The notes below the pieces were generated by a model that saw only the letters and a program-made list of their open reading frames with translations, was not told the origin of the DNA and did not search any database. A program made the translations under genes and the position numbers. A DNA stretch of 5,396 bases, taken from contig JAHDCN010000213.1 of NCBI GenBank assembly GCA_020629815.1, forward strand, positions 1 through 5,396, given 5' to 3'. Numbering within the stretch: position 1 is the first letter of the stretch; every line of letters starts with the position of its first letter. This stretch comes from Verrucomicrobiota bacterium. GTDB taxonomy: Bacteria; Verrucomicrobiota; Verrucomicrobiia; Verrucomicrobiales; DEV007. Of this stretch, positions 1 to 5,300 are shown piece by piece.

Positions 1-28
1 TTTGAGCCAATCTGACTCCGCCATTCTA

Positions 29-49
29 CCACTTTCACCGGTGAAATGG
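29..49. repeat. Palindrome immediately after the WYL regulator gene
   Basis: Positions 33-46 form a perfect 14-bp palindrome, TTTCACCGGTGAAA. The symmetry extends to 29-49 (CCA/TGG) if one extra C at 32 is bulged out. It begins one base beyond the stop codon of the minus-strand regulator gene. As RNA it would form a short stem with a CCGG loop, but no T-tract follows on either strand, so it is not a standard intrinsic terminator. It could be a weak terminator, an mRNA 3'-end stabiliser, or an operator for a gene outside the window. The symmetry is visible; the function is unknown. Confidence 0.5.
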
Positions 50-50
50 T

Positions 51-1073
51 CTAATATTGCTTCGCGGCCAGCTCCAATTCCCGGGCGACCTCTTCCCGCA
101 ACTCCGGTGGACTGACTGCCTCTGCCAATGAGCCATAGCCCATGACCCAACGGGCAATATCCTCGAGAGCCGTGAGACTCATTCGAATCTCGATCTCGTT
201 GCCCTTGCCATCCAGATCAGTGATTTCCTGACTCGGGTGCCAGCGCCGCTCGGCCACCACCCGGGCAGCAAATCCACGAAACCGAATACAGACATCGTAG
301 AGTTTTTTCCCATTTCCGGAATCTCCGGACCAGACCCCGAAGCTACCGGCAAAATGGTCTTCCAATTTAAACTTCTGTGAACGCACGAAGCGTTTCTCTG
401 TCACCTGGACATTCCTCATGCGGGGAACAGCAAAAGTGCGCATCGCCTCCCGCAAAAGATCATAACCGATCAAATACCAACCACCGTCCACTTCGGTGAG
501 ATGATAAGGCTGCAGGCGTCGCTGCATGGTTTCGTCAGACTTCAGCTTTCGATATTCAAAACTGATTTCCCGGCAATCAAATACCGCACGAGCCAACCGG
601 TCGAACAGCAACACATCACGCTCCGTGAGCCCGGTCGACTTCACCGAAAAGGCCTGATCCAGATCAGTCCAGGGAATCGACACCTGATCCTGCATCGTCG
701 AGAGCACACGTTGGAAGCTGTTTCGAACCGCCGACTCGAGCTCCGACCCTTTCAGCGGAGCCAGCGCGCTCCGCATCATGATCAGGGAAACCAAATCCTC
801 CGCCGTGGTTTTCAAAAACGGGAAGTCATTCACCGGTTTGGTGTAGTGGTAGCCATGGTTGCTATCACTGTAGGCGATCGGCAGATCCAGCTCGTCGCGC
901 ATAAAGTTGATATCGCGCTGAATCGTCTTGCGATTCATTTCCATTTCCCGCGCGATGCTGCTGCAATTCGGGTAGCCACCCCGGTTCACCATTTCGTGAA
1001 TGCGCAACACTCGCTCCAGCGGACGACGCGCGCCTTCGGCTTTCCCTTTTGTCTTGCTCTCCGGACTGCCCAT
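51..1073 (-). CDS. HTH-WYL domain transcriptional regulator
   Basis: Probable DNA-binding transcription factor of the HTH-WYL family, 340 aa from the ATG at 1073. An N-terminal winged-helix domain spans about residues 18-77; its recognition helix region carries NRKTIQRDI, followed by the wing-like HGYHY. A linker leads to a WYL domain, with GGWYLIGYD around residues 197-205 and the basic/aromatic residues R212, F214 and R218 typical of its ligand pocket. The C-terminal ~80 residues fit a WCX extension. WYL domains are known to sense nucleic-acid or nucleotide-like ligands and to control DNA-damage, defence or metabolic genes; the target here is unknown. An in-frame GTG at 1088 would add five residues. 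I prefer the ATG because a candidate promoter (1080-1108) overlaps that GTG. Nothing around it indicates a defence locus. Confidence 0.9.
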   Translation of the reverse strand: MGSPESKTKGKAEGARRPLERVLRIHEMVNRGGYPNCSSIAREMEMNRKTIQRDINFMRDELDLPIAYSDSNHGYHYTKPVNDFPFLKTTAEDLVSLIMMRSALAPLKGSELESAVRNSFQRVLSTMQDQVSIPWTDLDQAFSVKSTGLTERDVLLFDRLARAVFDCREISFEYRKLKSDETMQRRLQPYHLTEVDGGWYLIGYDLLREAMRTFAVPRMRNVQVTEKRFVRSQKFKLEDHFAGSFGVWSGDSGNGKKLYDVCIRFRGFAARVVAERRWHPSQEITDLDGKGNEIEIRMSLTALEDIARWVMGYGSLAEAVSPPELREEVARELELAAKQY

Positions 1074-1079
1074 ACGAAC

Positions 1080-1108
1080 AGTATTCACTCAATTTAGGGA
1101 TGGGTCAA
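1080..1108 (-). promoter_or_regulatory. Candidate sigma70-type promoter of the WYL regulator (possibly leaderless)
   Basis: On the minus strand a TTGACC -35 box (1103-1108) is followed after 17 bp by AATACT (1080-1085), a 4/6 match to the -10 consensus. Transcription expected about seven bases downstream would begin at or next to the A of the ATG at 1073, giving a transcript with essentially no 5' leader. This agrees with the absence of a Shine-Dalgarno sequence. The boxes are visible; promoter activity is inferred. Confidence 0.4.
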
Positions 1109-1141
1109 GCGATGTCCCATAGGAGAGCAAAATCTGTACAC

Positions 1142-1169
1142 AAAAAAAGCGGCCCGAAAGCCGCTTCTT
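1142..1169 (-). terminator. Rho-independent terminator of the cytochrome c gene
   Basis: Read on the minus strand, a perfect 7-bp stem (AAGCGGC at 1147-1153 pairing with GCCGCTT at 1160-1166) with a 6-nt loop runs straight into a T-tract (complement of the A run 1142-1148). It starts about 25 bases after the cytochrome stop codon. It should separate cytochrome transcription from the downstream WYL regulator gene on the same strand. Confidence 0.9.
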
Positions 1170-1192
1170 CATTGATCGATACGAAATGAAGA

Positions 1193-1912
1193 TCACTTGT
1201 GCTTTTCGACGACCTTCATGATCTCGTCGCGCTTCACCGCACCAGAGACACCGGAAAATTTCTTACGGGCGGCGGCCGCCTGTTCCGTAGTAATCGCTGG
1301 AGCGCTGTTGCCCCAGCTATTCCGGACAAAGGTCAAAACGGCAGCCAGCTTCTCATCATCAAGTCCAGCGGCCAATCCCATCATTTGGCCCATGTATTTC
1401 ATATCTTCCTTGGCGATTCCATTCAGCACAATCAGGAGCGATGCGTCCGGATCACCCAGCAGCACTTCAGATCCAACAAGGGAAGGAGCCATCAGCGCCG
1501 GACCAGCTTTCAAACCTTTACCATCCGGCGCGTGACAAGCGGCGCACATCGCATAGCTGGTTTGTCCCAAAGCCATTTGCTCAGCTGAAGGTGCTGCCCC
1601 TGCAGCAGGTGCCGCAGATTCTTTTGCAGCAGGCGCATCGCTTTTTGCAGCATTTGATTTCGCTGGCGCAGCCTGCTTTGCAGGTGCCGGTGCAGCAGCA
1701 GCCACAGACGCAGCCGGTGCAGCTTCAGTAGCCTTGGCGACATTATCCGCTTTCTTCGCTAATCCCTGGGGAGTTGGGCGTCCGCCCAGAAAGGCAAACC
1801 CCACGATGCCCATCATCGCGATGAGACCAAACATAAATGCGATAAGAAATGCGAAACCGATCAGCTTTCCGAGGGAGCTGTTTTCTTCTTCGTGATCGTG
1901 GTGGGCGCTCAT
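1193..1912 (-). CDS. Membrane-anchored mono-haem cytochrome c
   Basis: Electron-transfer protein of 239 aa. The layout is a short His/Glu-rich N-terminus (HHDHEEE, residues 4-10), one hydrophobic segment at about 17-43 that probably acts as an uncleaved membrane anchor, a flexible Ala/Pro/Lys linker (about 52-110), and a class I cytochrome c domain (about 111-202). The haem attachment site is CAACH at 123-127. M177 is the likely second axial ligand, by its spacing to the GLDDEKLAAVLTFVRNSWGN helix (183-202). A C-terminal tail (203-239) includes the ITTEQ segment often seen after this helix. The domain should lie on the periplasmic side and shuttle electrons to or from a respiratory oxidase or another membrane complex; no oxidase genes are in the window, so the partner is unknown. 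The ATG at 1912 has no clear Shine-Dalgarno. The gene ends in TGA followed by a strong terminator. Confidence 0.92.
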   Translation of the reverse strand: MSAHHDHEEENSSLGKLIGFAFLIAFMFGLIAMMGIVGFAFLGGRPTPQGLAKKADNVAKATEAAPAASVAAAAPAPAKQAAPAKSNAAKSDAPAAKESAAPAAGAAPSAEQMALGQTSYAMCAACHAPDGKGLKAGPALMAPSLVGSEVLLGDPDASLLIVLNGIAKEDMKYMGQMMGLAAGLDDEKLAAVLTFVRNSWGNSAPAITTEQAAAARKKFSGVSGAVKRDEIMKVVEKHK

Positions 1913-1955
1913 TAAATCAGGTTTTGTTTGAAAAGACGCGGGAAGAAAGCCCCTT

Positions 1956-1970
1956 TTGACGGGAAGTCAA
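1956..1970. promoter_or_regulatory. Short inverted repeat in the divergent cytochrome/GNAT intergenic region
   Basis: TTGAC (1956-1960) and GTCAA (1966-1970) are perfect inverted arms around GGGAA. The site lies between the divergent cytochrome c (start 1912) and GNAT (start 2046) genes, where a shared operator would be expected. The 5-bp arms could occur by chance, and no good -10 box lies at the right distance on either strand. Confidence 0.25.
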
Positions 1971-2045
1971 CGGTCACCTCTTCCTTGTTTGATTACGAAA
2001 GCCTTCCTAACGAGGTTGCAGAATTCTCTCCGGGACTCGCTCACT

Positions 2046-2546
2046 ATGGCACAATTTCACCTCCAGAAACTAAAACCCGCAGAAGCTGACGCCCTTTTAG
2101 CATTCGCTGCTGAGCTTTGGCCACGCGTCTACAGCTTCATGATTTCCCCGGAGCAAATCGATTACATGCTGAAAATGATGTATGCGCCTGAGGTGACTTT
2201 GGCCCAAATCAAATCCGGCACAGACTACTTCTGGATCCAATCAGATGACCAAAAGGCCGGGTTCGTTTCTTTCGGGCCCATTGATTCCGATGGCAGCTGT
2301 GAATTGCATAAACTCTACGTCGATCCTGATTTTCAGCGCGAGGGCCTGGCTCGGCAGACGTTGGGTGAGATTCGCGCAATTGCAACCGCGGCAGGTGCCC
2401 AAAACTTTCGACTCCGGGTAAACCGGACCAACACTCCTGCGTTAGCGTTTTATGAAGCAATGGGCTTCACCAAAGAAGGGCAAGACTGCGCCGACATCGG
2501 TGGTGGCTTCGTGATGGACGACTATCTTCTGCGCCTCGAATGGTAA
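2046..2546 (+). CDS. GNAT family N-acetyltransferase
   Basis: Acetyl-CoA-dependent N-acetyltransferase of 166 aa, the normal length for a single-domain GNAT. Motif A covers about residues 87-106: a beta strand LHKLYV, then the pyrophosphate-binding loop QREGLA (97-102) matching Q/R-x-x-G-x-G/A. Motif B includes N129 and AFYEAMGF (134-141), the usual strand-helix with a conserved Tyr near the active site. The acceptor substrate cannot be read from the sequence. The frame is open upstream to a TTG at 1956, but those 30 residues resemble no GNAT N-terminus and would consume the divergent promoter region, so I start at the ATG at 2046. It is first of three co-directional genes; the next begins 64 bp downstream. 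Confidence 0.9.
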   Translation: MAQFHLQKLKPAEADALLAFAAELWPRVYSFMISPEQIDYMLKMMYAPEVTLAQIKSGTDYFWIQSDDQKAGFVSFGPIDSDGSCELHKLYVDPDFQREGLARQTLGEIRAIATAAGAQNFRLRVNRTNTPALAFYEAMGFTKEGQDCADIGGGFVMDDYLLRLEW

Positions 2547-2610
2547 CGGCTACAAACAAGAAGTTGAATTGTAGTGGAATCCAGAGGGGCTTTTCCGCTA
2601 TCCTCCAACT

Positions 2611-3270
2611 ATGAGCAATGGAACCCGCCCTTCACCACCGAGCAACAATTCCACCGGCTGTTGTATTGGTTTAGTCGTAATTGTCGGTCTCAGCATCTTT
2701 GCCGTGATCGCTTTTTTTACCTACTTCATCCCCAAAGCAGTCGACAGCATTCCGGATACCCCGGAAAAATTGCGGGATCACACCGTTCATTTGCATCAAC
2801 CGGAACTGGACTCACAGGATGCAACCAGCCTCGGAGAGTCCATATCCCGCGAAGAATTTGTCGGCCTGTTTCTCTGGGACAGAAATACCGAACTCGCTCG
2901 CAGCGCCTTCATAGACGCAGCCGATGGCCTGGCTGTCGACTGGGTTCTCAAGCTCAGTAGCCTGCGCGAGAAGAAGTCCAACCCCAACGAAGACAAACCT
3001 TCCAGAATCGAAGCCAGCTTCTCGCTGCCCTATTCCGTCCGCTACGATTCCAATCGCCGAAGCACGTCGAAAACCATCAATGTCGAGTTCGAGCAATCTG
3101 ATACCAATGATCTGATCAACTTCCGCGAAGGAGATTGGCTGCGGGTGACAGGAACCCTGAAACTGCAAAGTCAACGCAACGACTTCACCATCGCCAATCC
3201 CAAAGCTCACCCTCTGACTGATGCCAAAGATTCTGAAGACACTCAGTCGCAGGATTCAGAGAAAGAGTAG
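2611..3270 (+). CDS. Hypothetical membrane-anchored protein with possible OB-fold domain
   Basis: Not recognised as a named family; 219 aa. A short polar Pro/Ser/Asn-rich N-terminus leads into one strong hydrophobic segment (about residues 17-40), preceded by R6 and followed by K42. This suggests an N-terminal anchor with the rest outside the membrane. It is less likely a lipoprotein: the Cys pair (C17, C18) precedes the hydrophobic stretch instead of following it. The soluble part has alternating beta-like segments (about 108-118, 132-145, 154-161) ending in FREGDWLRVTGTLKL (171-185) and FTIANPKAHPL (192-202). That ending resembles the last strands of OB-fold domains of the tRNA_anti-like type. 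The last 15 or so residues are acidic and probably disordered. No Shine-Dalgarno precedes the ATG. The fold is inferred; the function is unknown. Confidence 0.8.
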   Translation: MSNGTRPSPPSNNSTGCCIGLVVIVGLSIFAVIAFFTYFIPKAVDSIPDTPEKLRDHTVHLHQPELDSQDATSLGESISREEFVGLFLWDRNTELARSAFIDAADGLAVDWVLKLSSLREKKSNPNEDKPSRIEASFSLPYSVRYDSNRRSTSKTINVEFEQSDTNDLINFREGDWLRVTGTLKLQSQRNDFTIANPKAHPLTDAKDSEDTQSQDSEKE

Positions 3271-3277
3271 TCATCCG

Positions 3278-3309
3278 ATACCACAGGCTGCCTCGTAGCC
3301 TGTGGGTAT
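3278..3309 (+). promoter_or_regulatory. Stem-loop covering the SDR start codon
   Basis: Left arm ATACCACAGGCT (3278-3289) and right arm AGCCTGTGGGTAT (3297-3309) pair over 12 bp with one bulged G/C position, around a 7-nt loop. The right arm contains both candidate SDR start codons (GTG 3302 and the first two bases of ATG 3308). It lies 8 bp after the upstream stop codon. No T-run follows, so it is a poor intrinsic terminator. It could limit SDR translation, protect the upstream mRNA, or be one copy of a dispersed palindromic repeat. Confidence 0.6.
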
Positions 3310-4009
3310 GGGAAACACCTATTTACTTGCCGGCGGCAATTCGGGAATCGGTCTGGAGACCGCAAAAAGGCTTAGCTCTTCGGGAAACCGCGTCATCTGC
3401 GCGACTCGCTCGACCGATCAACTGGATGCCCTCGACTCGGTGGAGACCGTTTCATTCGATGCCTCCGATGAAGAAGCGCCAACCGTCGATGCGGAGTCCC
3501 TTGATGGCTTTGTCTATTTTCCCGGCACCATCAATCTAAAACCCTTTCATCGCACAACCACTGAAGAGTTTCTCACCGACCTGCAGGTGAACTTGTTGGG
3601 GGCCGTTAATTTACTGCAGGCAAATCTCCCCGCTTTGAAAAAAGCAGATCACGCGTCGATCGTGCTGTTTTCCACCGTGGCCGTGCAAACGGGCCTGCCT
3701 TTTCATGCCAGTATCGCTGCTGCAAAAGGCGCCATCGAAGGCCTGACTCGATCGCTCGCTGCGGAACTGGCGCCAACCATACGAGTCAACTGCCTCGCCC
3801 CTTCATTGACCGACACCCCTCTGGCAGCGCCCCTGCTCAACTCTCCCGAAAAAGCAGAGGCATCCGCAAATCGCCATCCCCTGAAGCGCGTAGGCGATGC
3901 CAACGAAATCGCAGCTGCCGTGGAGTTTCTGCTGGGCCGGGACTCCGGCTTTATCAGCGGTCAGGTCATTCAGATCGATGGCGGACTATCTACGCTGAAA
4001 TTATTTTAA
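3308..4009 (+). CDS. SDR-family oxidoreductase-like protein lacking the catalytic Tyr
   Basis: Rossmann-fold short-chain dehydrogenase/reductase, 233 aa from the ATG at 3308 (235 from the GTG at 3302). The dinucleotide loop GGNSGIG is at residues 9-15, and an Arg after the second strand (R34) hints at NADP(H). The helix-4 Asn (N95) and the VNCLAPSLTDTP segment (160-171) are present, and the C-terminal GQVIQIDGG (218-226) is typical. The active site is atypical: in the YxxxK motif Lys is kept (K140) but Tyr is Ile (I136, codon ATC), and the usual catalytic Ser aligns best with T123 (S122 is adjacent). FPGT replaces the usual NNAG. SDR relatives without this Tyr are, as I recall, annotated in Bacteroidota and related phyla, so this may be a subfamily trait. 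Classical alcohol/ketone oxidoreduction is doubtful. Third of three plus-strand genes. Confidence 0.9.
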   Translation: MGNTYLLAGGNSGIGLETAKRLSSSGNRVICATRSTDQLDALDSVETVSFDASDEEAPTVDAESLDGFVYFPGTINLKPFHRTTTEEFLTDLQVNLLGAVNLLQANLPALKKADHASIVLFSTVAVQTGLPFHASIAAAKGAIEGLTRSLAAELAPTIRVNCLAPSLTDTPLAAPLLNSPEKAEASANRHPLKRVGDANEIAAAVEFLLGRDSGFISGQVIQIDGGLSTLKLF

Positions 4010-4015
4010 AGGGTG

Positions 4016-4069
4016 ACGCGAATCCTGATTTGTTAAATTCGCAGCCCTTTGCGCCGAATTCGCGTTTTC
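4016..4069 (+). terminator. Possible terminator after the SDR gene
   Basis: ACGCGAAT (4016-4023) pairs with ATTCGCGT (4058-4065), which runs into TTTT. The 34-nt interior can alternatively form AATTCG (4036-4041) with CGAATT (4055-4060). The stem begins 6 bases after the SDR stop. The long loop and short T-run make it a weak example. Confidence 0.35.
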
Positions 4070-4146
4070 ATTTCTGCCCTGTCAAAGGCTGGGCCTTCAT
4101 TTCCTTCCTGCTCTTCATGGTGAAGGGCCGGAGGCAATTGCGAATT

Positions 4147-4166
4147 GGGTTGGGGGGACCCGACCC
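4147..4166 (+). other. GNRA-capped hairpin
   Basis: GGGTTGGG (4147-4154) pairs with CCCGACCC (4159-4166) over 8 bp with a single T-G wobble (4151-4162), closed by GGGA, which fits the GNRA tetraloop pattern on the plus strand. No T-run follows. The pairing is visible; whether it acts as RNA is inferred. Confidence 0.5.
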
Positions 4167-4199
4167 TGGCGCTCGAGGGGAAAGGAGGAATAGCGCCAG
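4166..4199 (+). other. Inverted repeat with an AAAGGAGG-containing loop
   Basis: CTGGCGCT (4166-4173) and AGCGCCAG (4192-4199) are perfect 8-bp inverted arms around 18 nt that contain AAAGGAGG, a perfect Shine-Dalgarno-like sequence. No ATG follows at suitable spacing. The same 13-nt element recurs at 4221-4233. Position 4166 is shared with the preceding hairpin. Confidence 0.45.
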
Positions 4200-4277
4200 A
4201 GCCGGGTTTTGGGGGGTGTGGGGGAAAGGAGGAGAAATATTGGGGGAATTCAGAGGGTCCCACTCAAGGGAAATTTT

Positions 4278-5204
4278 CTAGGCAAAAATCTCAGGCTGAT
4301 CCAGCTGAGCGTGGATCTGATTCGCGGTATCCGCATCGATGCGCAGCGACTGAGCCAGCTGACCGAAGTATTGCGCTTCGTTCTGGGTATCCAGCTTGAT
4401 CGCCATCAGCGAAAAGGCATACACCTGCTGCGCCATGTCAGCCGGAACCTTGCGGACAAATCCATCCAGATCCAGCGGAGATCCGAGCTGCTCACGCAGG
4501 TAGGCAATCTCATCATCACCCACGTTACCGAGACGACCGAGAATCGCTTCCTGCTCTGCCTGATCAATCTGACCATCAGACTTGGCCGCGTTGCACATCG
4601 CTTGAATCAAAATCTCTGCTTCGCTATGAGCTTCCTGTGGGGGAGCCTGTTGCTTGCCACCACCGAGAAGCGCACCGAGAAGGTCACTTGGATTGGCATC
4701 GCCACCACCACTTTGCTGCTGCACACCGCTGAGCAAACCGCCGAGTCCACCGGCAGCTCCGCCACCACCTCCACCGAGGAGAGCGCCGAGCAAGTCACCG
4801 GCACCACCAGCCTGTTGCTGCTGTTTGCCGCCACCGAGCAGGCCGCCGAGCAATCCGCCCAGTCCGCCACCGCCACGTTGCGGGGCTCCGCCTCCACCGA
4901 GGAGTCCGGCTAAAGCACCGAGGTTTCCGGATCCGGCTCCACCGCCGAGCAAAGCTCCGAGCGCATCGAGGCCACCGCCTCCGCCGTGTTGTCCCTGGGT
5001 CGCGGCTCCGAGGAGTCCACCGAGAGCTCCAAGTCCACCGCCGCTTTGGCGCTGGCTACCGCCCAAAAGAGTTCCGAGAATGTTGGCTGCTGCGCCGCCG
5101 CCACCGCCCCCTCCACCAAGGAGAGATCCGAGAATATTGGCTCCGGTATTGGAACCCATTGCGTTGTTGCCGAGCAGGCTGCCGAGTAATCTTACTGCGT
5201 CCAT
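4278..5204 (-). CDS. DUF533 (YebE/TerB-like) protein with Gly/Leu-rich repeat N-terminus
   Basis: 308 aa from the ATG at 5204. The C-terminal ~110 residues (about 194-303) match the DUF533 family, a TerB-superfamily helical domain as in E. coli YebE. The signature is AEILIQAMCNAAKSDGQID then E217, followed by helices ending LRIDADTANQIHAQL. In TerB-like domains the acidic positions in the AAKSDG-ID-E segment are linked to divalent metal binding; the cellular role of DUF533 is poorly known. Residues about 5-183 are Gly-rich repeats of LLGxLLGGG with Gln/Ser spacers, including an octaglycine (30-37). No transmembrane segment or signal peptide is evident, although the amphipathic leucine motifs could associate with membranes or each other. 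An upstream in-frame TTG (5252) is less likely because MDAVRLLGSLLG is a natural start. The gene converges on the SDR gene and is preceded by inverted repeats. Confidence 0.85.
   Translation of the reverse strand: MDAVRLLGSLLGNNAMGSNTGANILGSLLGGGGGGGGAAANILGTLLGGSQRQSGGGLGALGGLLGAATQGQHGGGGGLDALGALLGGGAGSGNLGALAGLLGGGGAPQRGGGGLGGLLGGLLGGGKQQQQAGGAGDLLGALLGGGGGGAAGGLGGLLSGVQQQSGGGDANPSDLLGALLGGGKQQAPPQEAHSEAEILIQAMCNAAKSDGQIDQAEQEAILGRLGNVGDDEIAYLREQLGSPLDLDGFVRKVPADMAQQVYAFSLMAIKLDTQNEAQYFGQLAQSLRIDADTANQIHAQLDQPEIFA
4656..5192 (-). repeat. Degenerate LLGxLLGGG coding repeats in the DUF533 gene
   Basis: About ten copies of a short motif occur at residues 6-12, 23-31, 41-49, 58-67, 79-89, 95-105, 115-126, 137-146, 154-160 and 174-183. 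Examples are NILGSLLGG, NILGTLLGG, LDALGALLGGG and DLLGALLGGG. Spacers vary in length (Gly runs, Gln runs, SGGG), so it is not a strict tandem array. The repetitive DNA creates long false frames on the opposite strand. Confidence 0.85.
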
Positions 5205-5222
5205 GAATTGAGTAGTCTTTCT

Positions 5223-5252
5223 AGTATCAAGGTTTTGATGAATGCCACCCAA
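5223..5252 (-). promoter_or_regulatory. Weak candidate promoter of the DUF533 gene
   Basis: On the minus strand TTGGGT (5247-5252) and GATACT (5223-5228) are separated by 18 bp, giving a short leader before the ATG at 5204. The -35 matches consensus at only 3/6 and the -10 at 4/6, so this is tentative. Confidence 0.25.
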
Positions 5253-5262
5253 TCGGTTTTGT

Positions 5263-5292
5263 GCGAAACGGGCGAGCGCGGTTCCGTTTCGC
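5263..5292. promoter_or_regulatory. Perfect 9-bp inverted repeat upstream of the DUF533 gene
   Basis: GCGAAACGG (5263-5271) and CCGTTTCGC (5284-5292) are perfect inverted arms with a 12-nt loop. They lie about 60-90 bp upstream of the DUF533 start. No T-run follows on either strand. It may be a regulator-binding site or a leader hairpin. Confidence 0.45.
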
Positions 5293-5300
5293 TAACTCGC

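Larger units (their letters stand above)
4010..4277. other. Structured, G-rich intergenic region between convergent genes
   Basis: I see no credible gene here. The open frames start with TTG or GTG, are low in complexity, and overlap on both strands. The region does contain: inverted repeats at 4016-4065; a bulged hairpin GGCCTTCA/TGAAGGGCC (4092-4099 with 4121-4129); CAATT-GCG-AATTG (4135-4147); a GNRA-capped hairpin (4147-4166); an 8-bp inverted repeat (4166-4173 with 4192-4199); a 13-nt direct repeat (4177-4189 and 4221-4233); and plus-strand G runs at 4152-4157, 4211-4216, 4220-4224 and 4242-4246. GGGACCC (4155-4161) could also pair with GGGTCCC (4255-4261). This could be a structured RNA, a paired 3' UTR, or an intergenic repeat. 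Confidence 0.55.

Noticed and set aside
51..1088. WYL regulator as part of an anti-phage defence island
   Set aside because: WYL regulators do control some defence loci, but no nuclease, methylase, helicase or other defence gene is present here.
501..1097. 198-residue plus-strand frame opposite the WYL gene
   Set aside because: It is antisense to a well-supported HTH-WYL gene and shows no recognisable domain.
1956..2045. 30-residue N-terminal extension of the GNAT frame from TTG 1956
   Set aside because: It starts at a rare codon, has no family resemblance, and would fill the divergent promoter region. The ATG at 2046 gives a normal-length GNAT.
4033..4263. 76-residue minus-strand frame in the same gap
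   Set aside because: It starts with GTG and is Pro/Ser-rich. Open frames on both strands of a biased sequence are expected by chance. It would deserve revisiting if homologues show codon-like conservation.
4030..4281. 83-residue plus-strand frame across the SDR/DUF533 gap
   Set aside because: It starts with TTG, has low-complexity Gly/Arg composition, overlaps strong inverted repeats, and matches no family I know.
4240..4281. 13-codon mini-ORF (TTG 4240) 7 nt after the second AAAGGAGG
   Set aside because: The spacing is acceptable, but the start is TTG, the peptide is arbitrary, and it ends in the 3' end of the opposing gene.
4209..5211. Long plus-strand Pro-rich and Thr/Glu-rich frames opposite the DUF533 gene
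   Set aside because: They are mirror images of the Gly-codon repeats. The real C-terminal DUF533 signature is on the minus strand.
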